DNA of 64,000 nucleotides from Nocardioides sp. 503. Its GTDB lineage: Bacteria; Actinomycetota; Actinomycetes; Propionibacteriales; Nocardioidaceae. How positions within the stretch are numbered: position 1 is the first letter of the stretch; every line of letters begins with the position of its first letter. A program made the translations under genes and the position numbers. The notes beneath the pieces were generated by a model. That model was not told where the DNA came from, made no database searches, and was given only the letters and a program-made list of their open reading frames with translations. The stretch covers positions 98,232 through 162,231 of the forward strand of contig NZ_SPUI01000007.1 of NCBI RefSeq assembly GCF_004522095.1, given 5' to 3'. Positions 15,067-23,913 of this stretch are shown here, in pieces.

Positions 15067-15921
15067 ATGCGCCTCGCATCCAAGCTCGGCCGAGCAGTGT
15101 TGGTCTCCCCCGACGGGGAGCGCTGCATCGACGTCGCCAAGGCCAGCTCCGGCCGTTTCGGGCCGGCGGCCCTGACGGCGTACGACGAGTGGGACGCGTT
15201 CACCGCGTGGGCCGCGAACGCCGCGCTCGACTACGCCACCGACGGGGAGCCGCTCCTGCTGGAGGAGGTCGAGGCGCCCTCGCCGACGCCGCGCCAGGTC
15301 TTCGCCATCGGCCTCAACTACCGCTCGCACGCCGACGAGTCGGGCTTCGCCTACCCCGAGGAGCCGCCGACGTTCACCAAGTTCGTGTCCAGCTTCAGCG
15401 GCCCCGTCACCGAGCTGCGCCTGCCCAACGACACCGTCGACTGGGAGGTCGAGCTGGTCGCCGTGATCGGGCGTACGGCGCAGGGCGTCGCGGCGGCCGA
15501 CGCCTGGGACCACGTCGCGGGCCTCACCGTCGGCCAGGACTTCTCCGAGCGCACGCTCCAGCTCACCGGCCCGGCGCCGCAGTTCTCGCTCGGCAAGTCC
15601 TACCCCGGCTTCGCGCCCCAGGGTCCGTGGCTGGTCACGCCCGACGAGCTGGACGACCCCACGGACCTCGAGCTCACGTGCACCCTCAACGGCGAGCAGG
15701 TCCAGGGCGGCAGCACCGAGCAGATGATCTTCTCCGTCGCCGAGCTGGTCCACCGGCTCTCGGCCGTGACGACCCTGATGCCCGGCGACGTCATCTTCAC
15801 CGGCACGCCGGCGGGCGTCGGCGGTGGCCGGACCCCGAAGTGGTTCCTCAAGCCCGGGGACGTCGTCGTCTCGACGATCGAGGGCATCGGCAGCCTCTCC
15901 CAGACCTGCGTCTCGGCCTGA
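15067..15921 (+). CDS. Fumarylacetoacetate-hydrolase family enzyme
   Basis: 284 residues from the ATG at 15067, which follows AGGAGG; an upstream ATG at 15001 lacks an RBS. The C-terminal FAH fold has IGLNYRSHADESG with His88, metal ligands Glu127 and Glu129 in DWEVEL, Asp158 in GQDFS, and the closing MPGDVIFTGTPAGVG. The family hydrolyses C-C bonds of acylpyruvates, decarboxylates or hydrates 2-oxo-dienoates. As the first gene of the cluster it probably processes the ring-cleavage product made by the neighbouring dioxygenase. The substrate is unknown. Confidence 0.9.
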   Translation: MRLASKLGRAVLVSPDGERCIDVAKASSGRFGPAALTAYDEWDAFTAWAANAALDYATDGEPLLLEEVEAPSPTPRQVFAIGLNYRSHADESGFAYPEEPPTFTKFVSSFSGPVTELRLPNDTVDWEVELVAVIGRTAQGVAAADAWDHVAGLTVGQDFSERTLQLTGPAPQFSLGKSYPGFAPQGPWLVTPDELDDPTDLELTCTLNGEQVQGGSTEQMIFSVAELVHRLSAVTTLMPGDVIFTGTPAGVGGGRTPKWFLKPGDVVVSTIEGIGSLSQTCVSA

Positions 15922-15933
15922 GGAGGGCGCGAC

Positions 15934-16854
15934 ATGCCACTGCACCGTCTGACCAGCATCACCATCGGCGTGCCCGACGTGGAGGAGACGGCGGCCTACT
16001 ACGAGGACTTCGGGCTCCTGCGCACCCCCGGTGGCGGGTTCGCGACCGCCGACGGTGGCGAGCAGATGCGCCTGACCCACTCGCCCCAGCGACGGCTGCT
16101 CGAGGTGGGCGTCGGCGTCGACGACCGCGACGACCTCGACCGCGTCGTGCGCCAGCTCGGCGCGCTGGACCTCGAGGTCGACGACCAGGGCGACCGCGTG
16201 GTCACCCGCGAGCCCATCGCCGGCATCGTCGCCACGGTCTCGATCGCCGAGCACCTGGCGCAGGCCAGCGAGCCCACGCCGTACAACTACCCGGGCAACC
16301 AGGAGCGGTCCGACGGTCGGGCCCCGGGCCTCGACCGGGAGGGCCCCGTCCGTCCGCGCAAGCTGGGACACCTGGTGATCGGCTCGACCGACGCGGACGC
16401 CACCCAGAAGTTCTTCACCGACGGTCTCGGCTTCAAGATCTCCGACGAGGTGCGCGGGCTGGCGGCGTTCATGCGCTGCACGACCGACCACCACAACGTG
16501 CTGGTCCAGAAGGCGCCGATCAACTACCTCCACCACACGTCCTGGCAGGTCGACGACGTGGACGAGATCGGCCGCGGCGCGATGGCGATGCTCGAGAAGG
16601 ACCCCGGCCGTCACGTCTGGGGCCTGGGCCGCCACTACGTCGGCTCCAACTTCTTCTGGTACCTCAAGGACCCGGCCGGCAACTTCTCGGAGTACTACTC
16701 CGACCTCGACTGCATCGTCGACGACGAGCTGTGGGAGCCCGGCGTCTACGAGGGCGCCCGCGGCCTCTACGCGTGGGGCCCTCCGCCCCCGCCCTCCTTC
16801 CTGGCGCCCGAGGACCTCGGCGCGCTGATGACCGGCACCCACGCCTCCCGCTGA
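15934..16854 (+). CDS. Type-I extradiol-like ring-cleavage dioxygenase (two VOC domains)
   Basis: A 306-residue protein with two vicinal-oxygen-chelate modules. The N-terminal module is degenerate. The C-terminal module holds the Fe(II) triad: His146 (KLGHLVIG), His200 or His201 (NYLHHTSWQV) and Glu253 (GNFSEYYSD). HYVGSNFFWYLKDPAGN before the Glu is the extradiol signature region. It would insert O2 beside the hydroxyls of a catechol- or gentisate-like ring. It starts 12 bases after the FAH gene with GAGG ahead. The long Pro-rich end (GPPPPPSFL) is unusual. The assignment to ring cleavage rather than another VOC reaction rests on the triad and context. Confidence 0.87.
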   Translation: MPLHRLTSITIGVPDVEETAAYYEDFGLLRTPGGGFATADGGEQMRLTHSPQRRLLEVGVGVDDRDDLDRVVRQLGALDLEVDDQGDRVVTREPIAGIVATVSIAEHLAQASEPTPYNYPGNQERSDGRAPGLDREGPVRPRKLGHLVIGSTDADATQKFFTDGLGFKISDEVRGLAAFMRCTTDHHNVLVQKAPINYLHHTSWQVDDVDEIGRGAMAMLEKDPGRHVWGLGRHYVGSNFFWYLKDPAGNFSEYYSDLDCIVDDELWEPGVYEGARGLYAWGPPPPPSFLAPEDLGALMTGTHASR

Positions 16855-16873
16855 CGGCTCGACAGGAGCGCTC

Positions 16874-17686
16874 ATGAACGGCGTCATCACCGTGGCCCCC
16901 ACCGGGCCCATCGCCACCACGGCGGACAACCCCCACGTCCCCACGCAGCCCGAGGAGATCGCGGCGGCCGTCGAGTCCGCCTACCACCAGGGCGCGGCAG
17001 TCGCCCACCTGCACTTCCGCGACGCCGAGCAGCGACCGACGGCCGACCTCGACATCGCCCGCCGTACGGTCGATCTGGTCCGGGAGCGCTGCCCGATCCT
17101 GATCCAGGTCAGCACCGGCGTCGGGCCTGCCGCCCCCTTCGAGGAGCGCGCCAGACTGGTCGAGCTGGCCCCCGAGATGGCCACGCTCAACCCGTGCTCG
17201 ATGTCCTTCGGCCGGGTCACCTTCGACAACCCGCCCGAGGGCGTCGACCGTCTCGCGGCCCGGATGATGGAGCTGGGCGTCCAGCCGGAGCTCGAGCTCT
17301 ACGACACCGGTCACCTCGACGCCGCGCTGCGGTTGCGCGACCGCGGCCTGATCCCCGAGCGGCTCCAGGTCAGCCTGGTGCTGGGCGTGATGGGCGGCAT
17401 GGCGCCCACCGCCGCCAACCTGGTGATGATGCTCGACCGGCTGCCCGAGGGCACGGTCTGGCAGGTGGTGGCCATCGGCCGCGCCAACCTGATGCTCAGC
17501 GCCATGGCGGCCGCCCTGGGCGGCAACGTCCGGGCGGGCATGGAGGACACGCTCTACCTCCGCAAGGGCGAGCAGGTCCCCTCCAACGACGCCCTCGTCT
17601 CCCGAGCCGCCGGCCTCCTCGCCGCCGTGGACCGGGGCGTGGCCACGGTGGACGAGACGCGGCACCTCATCCTCGGTGAGGGCTGA
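16874..17686 (+). CDS. Beta-keto acid cleavage enzyme (BKACE, DUF849)
   Basis: A 270-residue TIM-barrel Zn enzyme of the 3-keto-5-aminohexanoate cleavage (Kce) family, which condenses a beta-keto acid with acetyl-CoA and splits it into acetoacetate and a new acyl-CoA. The Zn ligands His45 and His47 are in AHLHFRD and a Glu near 224 is in RAGMEDTLYL. NPCSMSFG and QPELELYDTGHL mark substrate strands. The substrate class of BKACE proteins varies with the pocket and cannot be read by eye. It lies 19 bases after the dioxygenase, with ACAGGAG as RBS. Confidence 0.9.
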   Translation: MNGVITVAPTGPIATTADNPHVPTQPEEIAAAVESAYHQGAAVAHLHFRDAEQRPTADLDIARRTVDLVRERCPILIQVSTGVGPAAPFEERARLVELAPEMATLNPCSMSFGRVTFDNPPEGVDRLAARMMELGVQPELELYDTGHLDAALRLRDRGLIPERLQVSLVLGVMGGMAPTAANLVMMLDRLPEGTVWQVVAIGRANLMLSAMAAALGGNVRAGMEDTLYLRKGEQVPSNDALVSRAAGLLAAVDRGVATVDETRHLILGEG

Positions 17687-17689
17687 GCC

Positions 17690-19183
17690 GTGAGCGCTCC
17701 CGTCACCCTGCGAGGGGTCAGCAAGCACTTCGGCGGCGTCCGCGCCGTCCACGACGTCGACCTCGAGGTCGCCGCCGGCTCCGCGGTCGCGGTCATCGGA
17801 CCCAACGGGGCCGGCAAGAGCACGATCCTCAAGCTGATCAGCGGCACCCACCGCCCCACCACCGGTGAGATCACCGTCGGCGAGCACCGCGTCGACCGGC
17901 TGCCGGGATGGGCGCTGGCCCGCCGTGGTGTCGGTGTCGCCAGCCAGATCCCGCGACCGTTCCGCGACCTGACGGTCCGGCAGAACGTCTCGGTGGCGAC
18001 CCAGGCGGCCCGGCGTGGCGCCGACGTGGACGAGGTGCTCGCCCGCACCGGCCTGACCCGTCACGCCGCCCGTCCCGCCGGCTCCCTCGGGGTGCTGGAC
18101 CTCAAGCGGCTCGAGGTGGCGCGTGCGCTCGGCTGCGCGCCGGACGTCGTCCTGCTCGACGAGATCGCGGCCGGGCTCGTGGGAAGGGAGCTCGACGAGG
18201 CCATCGAGCTGGTCCGCAGCGTCCACGCGAGCGGCATCACGACGATCCTCGTGGAGCACGTCGAGGCCGTGGTGCGTTCCCTCGCGGAGCGCGTCGTCGT
18301 CATGAACTGGGGCGAGGTCCTGGCCGACGGCACGCCGGCCGAGATCGCCGCCGACGAGCGGGTCCGCGAGATCTACCTCGGCGAGGCGGCTCCGGCCGCC
18401 GCCGCGGCTCGCGCCGACGACCGGCCGGCCGCCCCGCCGCTCCTCAGCGTCAGCGGACTGCGCGCGGGCTACGGACGCCAGGCCGCGCTGCACGGCGTGG
18501 ACCTGGAGATCGGCGAGGGCGAGGTGATCGCGGTCCTGGGCGCCAACGGCGCCGGCAAGAGCACGCTCTGCGCGGCGATCAGCGGCGTCGTGCCCGCCTT
18601 CGGCGGCTCCATCCGGATGGCCGGCACCGAGCTCGTCGACGCCCCCTCCTACCGGCGCAACCGCGCGGGGATCGCGCACTGCATGGAGGGCCGCCGCCTC
18701 TTCGTGGACCTCACCGTCCGCGAGAACCTCGTGCTGGGGGCACCCTCCTCGCTGCCCCTCGTGGAGGTGCAGAGCCGGATCGACGCCCTCGTGGAGACCT
18801 TCCCGCCGGTCGGCGACAAGCTCGCCTCCCTGGCCGGGTCGCTCAGCGGCGGCCAGCAGCAGATGGTCGCCGTGGCGCGGGCCCTGATGTCGGGTCCCCG
18901 CCTGCTCGTCTGCGACGAGGTGTCGCTCGGTCTCGCGCCCAAGGTCGTCGACGAGCTGTACGCCGCGCTCCGCGACGTGCACGCGCTCGGCACCGCCATC
19001 CTCCTCGTCGAGCAGAACGTCTCGCGCTGCCTCGACCTCGCGGACCGCGCCTACGTGCTCAACCGCGGCCGCATCAGCTTCTCGGGAGACCCCCACCATC
19101 TCGGCGACCAGAACGCCCTCGACGCGGCGTACTTCGGCACCAGCGAGGACGTCCCGTCCGAGCTCCAACAAGGAAGTGTCTGA
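17690..19183 (+). CDS. Fused LivG-LivF ABC importer ATPase
   Basis: Two ATPase domains normally encoded by livG and livF are joined in 497 residues. Domain 1 has Walker A GPNGAGKST (37-45) and Walker B VVLLDEIAAGL, but its signature is SLGVLDLKRLEVARAL instead of LSYGxQ. Domain 2 (from ~257) has GANGAGKST (~284-292), a clean LSGGQQQMVAVARAL and LLVCDEVSLGL. An Ala-rich linker at ~233-250 joins them. It powers import of a branched-chain amino acid or aromatic carboxylate with the adjacent binding protein and permeases. It starts 3 bases after BKACE. Confidence 0.92.
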   Translation: MSAPVTLRGVSKHFGGVRAVHDVDLEVAAGSAVAVIGPNGAGKSTILKLISGTHRPTTGEITVGEHRVDRLPGWALARRGVGVASQIPRPFRDLTVRQNVSVATQAARRGADVDEVLARTGLTRHAARPAGSLGVLDLKRLEVARALGCAPDVVLLDEIAAGLVGRELDEAIELVRSVHASGITTILVEHVEAVVRSLAERVVVMNWGEVLADGTPAEIAADERVREIYLGEAAPAAAAARADDRPAAPPLLSVSGLRAGYGRQAALHGVDLEIGEGEVIAVLGANGAGKSTLCAAISGVVPAFGGSIRMAGTELVDAPSYRRNRAGIAHCMEGRRLFVDLTVRENLVLGAPSSLPLVEVQSRIDALVETFPPVGDKLASLAGSLSGGQQQMVAVARALMSGPRLLVCDEVSLGLAPKVVDELYAALRDVHALGTAILLVEQNVSRCLDLADRAYVLNRGRISFSGDPHHLGDQNALDAAYFGTSEDVPSELQQGSV

Positions 19184-19184
19184 C

Positions 19185-20426
19185 ATGCGCGGAACCACCT
19201 CACGGACCACCCGACGCACCACCCGACAGGCCTCCCTGGTGGCCCTCACGCTGGGAGCCGCGATGACGCTGGCCTCCTGTGGGGACCCCGCGGGCTCGGC
19301 CGCCGACAGCGACGGGCCGATCGTCATCGGCACCTCGCTGTCCATGACCGGCGCCTTCGGTGGCATCGGCCAGCTGCAGAAGGCCGGCTACGACCTCGCG
19401 GTCCAGACCCTCAACGACGCCGGCGGGGTCGACGTCGACGGCACCAAGCGCGAGGTCGAGCTGGTCGTCAAGGACAACCAGAGCGACCCCAACCTGGCCG
19501 GGCAGCAGGCCCGCGAGCTGGTGCTGAAGGACGAGGTGACCGCCCTGCTCGGCCCCTGCACGCCGCCGATCACGATCCCCGTGGTGCAGGTGGCCGAGGC
19601 GCAGAAGGTCCCGATGATCACCACCTGCAACCCGACGGGTGCGTTCACGTCGTTCTCGGAGACCGGCGTGAAGTACAGCTGGGACATGTTCTTCAGTGAG
19701 GAGGACCAGGCCGCCACGGTCTACGGGGCCTTCGACGAGATCGAGAGCAACAAGAAGGTCGCGCTCTTCACCGACACCGAGCCCGACGGCGTGATCGAGC
19801 GCAAGCTCTACCAGAAGGCTGCCGAGGCGGCCGGCTACGACGTCGTCGGGGACTACACCTTCTCGGTCGGCACCACGGACTTCTCCAGCTTCATCGAGGA
19901 CGCCAAGGACAAGGGCGCCCAGCTCGTCGTCTCCCAGATGATCCCGCCCGACGGCATCGCCCTGTGGAAGCAGATGAAGGCGCTGCAGCTCGAGCCCGTC
20001 GCGGCGTTCTCGGCCAAGGCCGCGACCGCCGGCACCTGGTGGGAGGCCCTGGGCGACACCGCCGAGGGCACCCTGACCGAGGGCTTCTGGGCCCCGTCGG
20101 AGGGGGGCGTCATGACCGACGAGATCGAGAAGGCCTTCGGTGCCAGCATGCCGACGCTGCCGGACCGCGGCATCGCCGTCGCGTCGCTCTCGGCCGCCTA
20201 CGTGCTGCTCCAGGCGATCGGCGAGGCCGAGGACGCCTCGTCCGACGCCATCAACGACGCCATCGAGGCCATCGACATCGAGACCCCCATCGGCCAGGTG
20301 GCCTTCGGGGACGACCACACCGTCGCCACCGACTACCTCGTGCTGCAGTGGGCCGACGGCGACGCCGCGCAGGTCTTCCCGGCGAGCGACACCCCCGTGT
20401 CGGCGCCGGCCGCCGGGCTGCGGTGA
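19185..20426 (+). CDS. Liv-type ABC transporter substrate-binding lipoprotein
   Basis: 413 residues. A basic N-terminus and hydrophobic stretch end in the lipobox LASC with Cys32, so the mature protein is a lipoprotein anchored outside the membrane. The periplasmic-binding fold has VIGTSLSMTGAFGGIGQLQKAGY typical of amide/branched-chain amino acid receptors, and a GTSTxxxx-like site replaced by LLGPCTPPITIPV. Homologues in catabolic clusters bind aromatic acids. The ATG at 19185 has AAGGAAG upstream; the alternative GTG at 19176 overlaps the previous stop. Ligand unknown. Confidence 0.92.
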   Translation: MRGTTSRTTRRTTRQASLVALTLGAAMTLASCGDPAGSAADSDGPIVIGTSLSMTGAFGGIGQLQKAGYDLAVQTLNDAGGVDVDGTKREVELVVKDNQSDPNLAGQQARELVLKDEVTALLGPCTPPITIPVVQVAEAQKVPMITTCNPTGAFTSFSETGVKYSWDMFFSEEDQAATVYGAFDEIESNKKVALFTDTEPDGVIERKLYQKAAEAAGYDVVGDYTFSVGTTDFSSFIEDAKDKGAQLVVSQMIPPDGIALWKQMKALQLEPVAAFSAKAATAGTWWEALGDTAEGTLTEGFWAPSEGGVMTDEIEKAFGASMPTLPDRGIAVASLSAAYVLLQAIGEAEDASSDAINDAIEAIDIETPIGQVAFGDDHTVATDYLVLQWADGDAAQVFPASDTPVSAPAAGLR

Positions 20427-20430
20427 TCGC

Positions 20431-21297
20431 ATGGATCCCGTGAGCGCACTCGTCCAAGGCCTCCTCATCGGTGGGCTGTACGCCGTCACCGGGCTCGGGC
20501 TGACGCTCGTGTTCGGCGTGCTCCGCATGGTCAACCTCGCCCACGGCGAGATGGTGCTGCTCGGCTCCTACCTGTCCTTCGTGGTGTGCGACGTCACCGG
20601 GCTGGACCCTCTGCTGACCCTGCCCGTCGTCGCCCTCGGGGGCGCCGTCGGCGGGTGGGCGCTGCACCGCTTCCTGCTGGCGCGGGTCGGCGAGTTCGGG
20701 CCGGACCAGCTGCTCGTGGCGACGTTCGGGATCTCGCTGCTGCTCCAGGCGGTCTTCGCGCAGAGCTACGGCTACGACCCGCGGTCGCTCCCGGCGTCCT
20801 ACTCGGACGCGGGCCTCACCCTCCTGGGGGTGCGGGTCCAGGCCGCCTACGTCGTGGTGCTCGCCGTCGCGGCGGCGGTCACCGCCGCCGTGTGGTGGGC
20901 GCTCGAGCGCACGCGCTGGGGAGCCATGGTGCGGGCCTCCGGGAAGGACCCGGTCGTCGCGGGCGCCGTCGGGATCGACGTGCGCCGGCTGCAGGCGGTG
21001 GTGTTCGGGGCAGCCACCGGCCTGGCCGCCGTCGGCGGGGTGATGGTGGGCCTGGTCGCCAGCTTCACCCCCGTCAGCGGTCCCTCCTACCTGGTCTTCG
21101 GCTTCGCCGTGGTGGTCCTCGGAGGCATCGGGAGCGTCTCGGGCACCTTCGTCGCGGCCATGGCGATCGGTGTCGTGCAGACGGTCAGCACCCAGCTCTT
21201 CGGCGGTGGCTACCGCGACTTCATCATCTACGCCGCGTTCCTGCTCGTCCTCGCGCTGCGCCCGCAGGGCCTGTCCCGCAGGGCGGTGGCGGCATGA
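20431..21297 (+). CDS. livH: Liv-type ABC permease LivH
   Basis: A 288-residue inner-membrane permease with about eight helices. The N-terminal LIGGLYAVTGLGLTLVFGVLRMVNLAHGEMVLLGSY is cut into the helix-loop-helix typical of LivH, and the EAA-like loop ASGKDPVVAGAVGIDVRRLQ couples to the ATPase. It starts four bases after the binding-protein gene and overlaps LivM by ATGA (21294-21297). Confidence 0.92.
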   Translation: MDPVSALVQGLLIGGLYAVTGLGLTLVFGVLRMVNLAHGEMVLLGSYLSFVVCDVTGLDPLLTLPVVALGGAVGGWALHRFLLARVGEFGPDQLLVATFGISLLLQAVFAQSYGYDPRSLPASYSDAGLTLLGVRVQAAYVVVLAVAAAVTAAVWWALERTRWGAMVRASGKDPVVAGAVGIDVRRLQAVVFGAATGLAAVGGVMVGLVASFTPVSGPSYLVFGFAVVVLGGIGSVSGTFVAAMAIGVVQTVSTQLFGGGYRDFIIYAAFLLVLALRPQGLSRRAVAA

Positions 21298-22298
21298 GCG
21301 CGCGCCGCGGGATGGTGGCCGCGCTCGTCCTGGTCGTGGTGCTCGGCGCGCTGGCGGCCGGCGCTACCAACCTGGCGCGCTACACGCTGGACGTCGGCAC
21401 CACGCTGCTCGTGCTCATCGCGGTCGCGCAGGCGTGGAACCTGCTCGCCGGCTTCTCCCGCCAGTTCTCGCTGGGCGTGAGCGCCTTCGTCGGCACCGGC
21501 GCGTACGCCGCGACGCTGGTCATGATCCACCTCGGCAGCGGCCCGCTGACGGCCGTGCTGTGCGGCGCCGTGGCGTCCGCGGTGCTCGCCGTGTGCCTCT
21601 CGCCGGCCCTGCTGCGGCTGCGCGGTGACTACCTCACGATCGGCACCCTCGCGGCCGCGCTGGCCGTGCAGGCGTGGGCGGTCAACGCCTCGTCGGTCGG
21701 CGGGTCGTCCGGGCTGAACGTCCCGCTCGAGGTCATCCCCGACAACGTCACTCTCTTCCGGCTCGCGGTCCTCGTCGTGCTCGCGTGCTCGCTGGCGACC
21801 CTGTGGTTCATGAGCTCGTCGGTGGGCCTGCGGATGTCGGCCGTCGGCCAGGACCCTGACGCCGCGGTCACTCTCGGCGTCAACGTGTGGCGGCTGCGCC
21901 TGCTCGCACTGGTGGTCAGCTCGGCGCTGACCGGGGCCGCCGGCTCGGTGGTCGCGCTGCAGCAGGTCCACGTCGAGCCGATCGGCACGCTCGGGCTGAC
22001 CTGGACGATCGACGCGATCCTGATGACGGTGGTGGGCGGCGCGGGCACGCTGGTCGGCCCGGCGCTCGGCGCGGTCATCATCCACCTCGGGCTCACCCGT
22101 CAGCTCGGCGAGAACCCGGTCCTCGGCCTGGTCCTCGAAGGCCTGCTGCTGATCCTGGTGATCCGCTTCGTGCCCCGCGGCATCTGGCCTACCGTCCGTG
22201 ACGGGGTGGTCCGGCTCGTCCGTCGGCCGCCCCCGCCGCCGCCACCGGCGGAGGTCGAGCCCGTGCCCGTCGAGCCGCGACGCGAACGCGTCTCGTGA
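21294..22298 (+). CDS. livM: Liv-type ABC permease LivM
   Basis: The 334-residue partner permease, with about nine helices, the QAWNLLAGFSRQFSLGVSAFVGTGAYAA entry region and the coupling loop AVGQDPDAAVTLGVNVWRLR. It ends in a cytoplasmic Pro-rich tail (RRPPPPPPPAEVEPVPVEPRR) not usual in the family. The stop is 43 bases upstream of the hydroxylase gene. Confidence 0.92.
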   Translation: MSARRGMVAALVLVVVLGALAAGATNLARYTLDVGTTLLVLIAVAQAWNLLAGFSRQFSLGVSAFVGTGAYAATLVMIHLGSGPLTAVLCGAVASAVLAVCLSPALLRLRGDYLTIGTLAAALAVQAWAVNASSVGGSSGLNVPLEVIPDNVTLFRLAVLVVLACSLATLWFMSSSVGLRMSAVGQDPDAAVTLGVNVWRLRLLALVVSSALTGAAGSVVALQQVHVEPIGTLGLTWTIDAILMTVVGGAGTLVGPALGAVIIHLGLTRQLGENPVLGLVLEGLLLILVIRFVPRGIWPTVRDGVVRLVRRPPPPPPPAEVEPVPVEPRRERVS

Positions 22299-22341
22299 CC
22301 GCCGTACCGTGCGCCGCCGCGCCCCCCACCAGGAGGATCCC

Positions 22342-23913
22342 ATGAGCACCATCCACGATGTCGTCGTCGTCGGCGCCGGGCCCGTCGGCCTCATGACGGC
22401 GCAGCTGCTCGGGCGCGCCGGCCACGACGTGGTCGTGCTCGAGCGGTGGCCGGTCGCCTACCCGCGGCCCCGGGCCGTGCACTTCGACCACGAGATCGGC
22501 CGCCTCCTCCAGGACGCCGGCGTGGCCGAGGAGGTGGCGGCCACCGTGGAGCCGGTCCGCGACCTGTACGAGTGGCGCGCCGCCGACGGCCGGCCGCTGG
22601 TGAAGATCGACTGGTCCATGAACGGGCCGAGCGGCTGGCCCATCGCCAACTTCTTCACCCAGCCCGAGCTGGAGCGCGTGCTGGCCGAGGCCGTCGCCGG
22701 CCAGCCGACCGTCGAGCTGCGACGCGGCGCCGAGGTCGTCGGCATCGCCGAGCACGACGACCACGTCGAGGTCAGCGTCGCCGACGGAGCGCCGGTCCGC
22801 GCGCGCTACGTCGTCGGGTGCGACGGCGCCAACTCGTTCGTCCGCGAGCACATGAGCACGGGCACGACCGACCTCGGCTTCTACTTCGACTGGCTGATCG
22901 TCGACACGATCCCCACCGACGACCGCGAGTGGTCGCCCATGAACTGGCAGCTCTGCGACCCCGCCCGGCCGACGACGATCGTGTCGGGTGGCCCGGGCCG
23001 CCGGCGCTGGGAGTTCATGCGGCTGCCGCACGAGGACCCGCAGGCGATGAACAGCGCCGAGACGGCCTGGAGCCTGCTCGGCCCGTGGGGCCGCACCCCC
23101 GACAACACGATCCTCGAGCGGCACGCCGTCTACACCTTCCAGGCGCGGTGGGCCGACGAGTGGCGCGAGGGCCGGCTGCTGCTCGCCGGGGACGCCGCGC
23201 ACCTGATGCCGCCGTTCGCCGGTCAGGGCATGTGCTCGGGGCTGCGCGACGCCGCCAACCTCACCTGGAAGCTCAGCCGGGTGCTGTCGGGCACCACCTC
23301 CGACGAGCTCCTCGACACCTACGCCCCCGAGCGCAAGGAGCACCTCCAGCACGCCATCTCGATCTCGGTCGCGCTGGGCCGGATCATCTGCGTCCTTGAC
23401 CCCGAGGAGGCCCGCGAGCGCGACGAGCGGATGGTGGCCGGCGGGGCCGACCCGGCTGTCGTCATGCCGCCGTTGCCCCCCGAGCGCCTCGGCCCCGGCT
23501 GCTGGGACGACGAGCTCACCCCGGAGGCGCTGCGCGGCACGCTCACGCCCCAGTTCACCGTTGAGCGCGACGGCGCTCGCGGCCGGTTCGACGACCTCGT
23601 CGGGAGCGGGCTGACCCTGGTCGGCCACCGCACCGACCCGAGGCTCGGACTGGACCCGGCGCAGCAGGCCCACCTGGACGCGCTCGGGGTGACCTGCGTC
23701 GTCATCGACGCCGCCGAGGCGCCGGCCGGCCCGACGGTCGCGGTGCGGTCCACGGACGAGTCGCCGGCGGCGTACTTCGGTCTGCACGGGGTCACGGCGC
23801 TGCTGGTGCGCCCGGACTTCTACCTCTACGGCGCCGCGGCGTCGAGCGAGGAGATGGGCACACTCGTCGAGCGGCTCACCGCGCAGGTGCTCGTGGAGGG
23901 CCAGCTCGTGTGA
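22342..23913 (+). CDS. FAD-dependent aromatic hydroxylase (MhpA/PHBH-like)
   Basis: A 523-residue class A flavoprotein monooxygenase. The FAD/NAD(P)H motifs are GAGPVG at 11-16, the DG motif with Asp161 (VVGCDGANSFVR) and the GD motif with Asp284 (LLLAGDAAHLMPPFAGQGMCSGLRDAANL, in part). The C-terminal thioredoxin-like domain (~400-523) is typical of MhpA/phenol-hydroxylase-type members. It would hydroxylate a phenolic acid to a catechol or hydroquinone for the dioxygenase at 15934. The ATG follows AGGAGG. It overlaps the MFS gene by GTGA. Confidence 0.92.
   Translation: MSTIHDVVVVGAGPVGLMTAQLLGRAGHDVVVLERWPVAYPRPRAVHFDHEIGRLLQDAGVAEEVAATVEPVRDLYEWRAADGRPLVKIDWSMNGPSGWPIANFFTQPELERVLAEAVAGQPTVELRRGAEVVGIAEHDDHVEVSVADGAPVRARYVVGCDGANSFVREHMSTGTTDLGFYFDWLIVDTIPTDDREWSPMNWQLCDPARPTTIVSGGPGRRRWEFMRLPHEDPQAMNSAETAWSLLGPWGRTPDNTILERHAVYTFQARWADEWREGRLLLAGDAAHLMPPFAGQGMCSGLRDAANLTWKLSRVLSGTTSDELLDTYAPERKEHLQHAISISVALGRIICVLDPEEARERDERMVAGGADPAVVMPPLPPERLGPGCWDDELTPEALRGTLTPQFTVERDGARGRFDDLVGSGLTLVGHRTDPRLGLDPAQQAHLDALGVTCVVIDAAEAPAGPTVAVRSTDESPAAYFGLHGVTALLVRPDFYLYGAAASSEEMGTLVERLTAQVLVEGQLV

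Noticed and set aside
16664..19366. 900-residue minus-strand frame across BKACE and the fused ATPase
   Set aside because: The plus strand has intact catalytic motifs in the same bases; the antisense product is a biased composition shadow.
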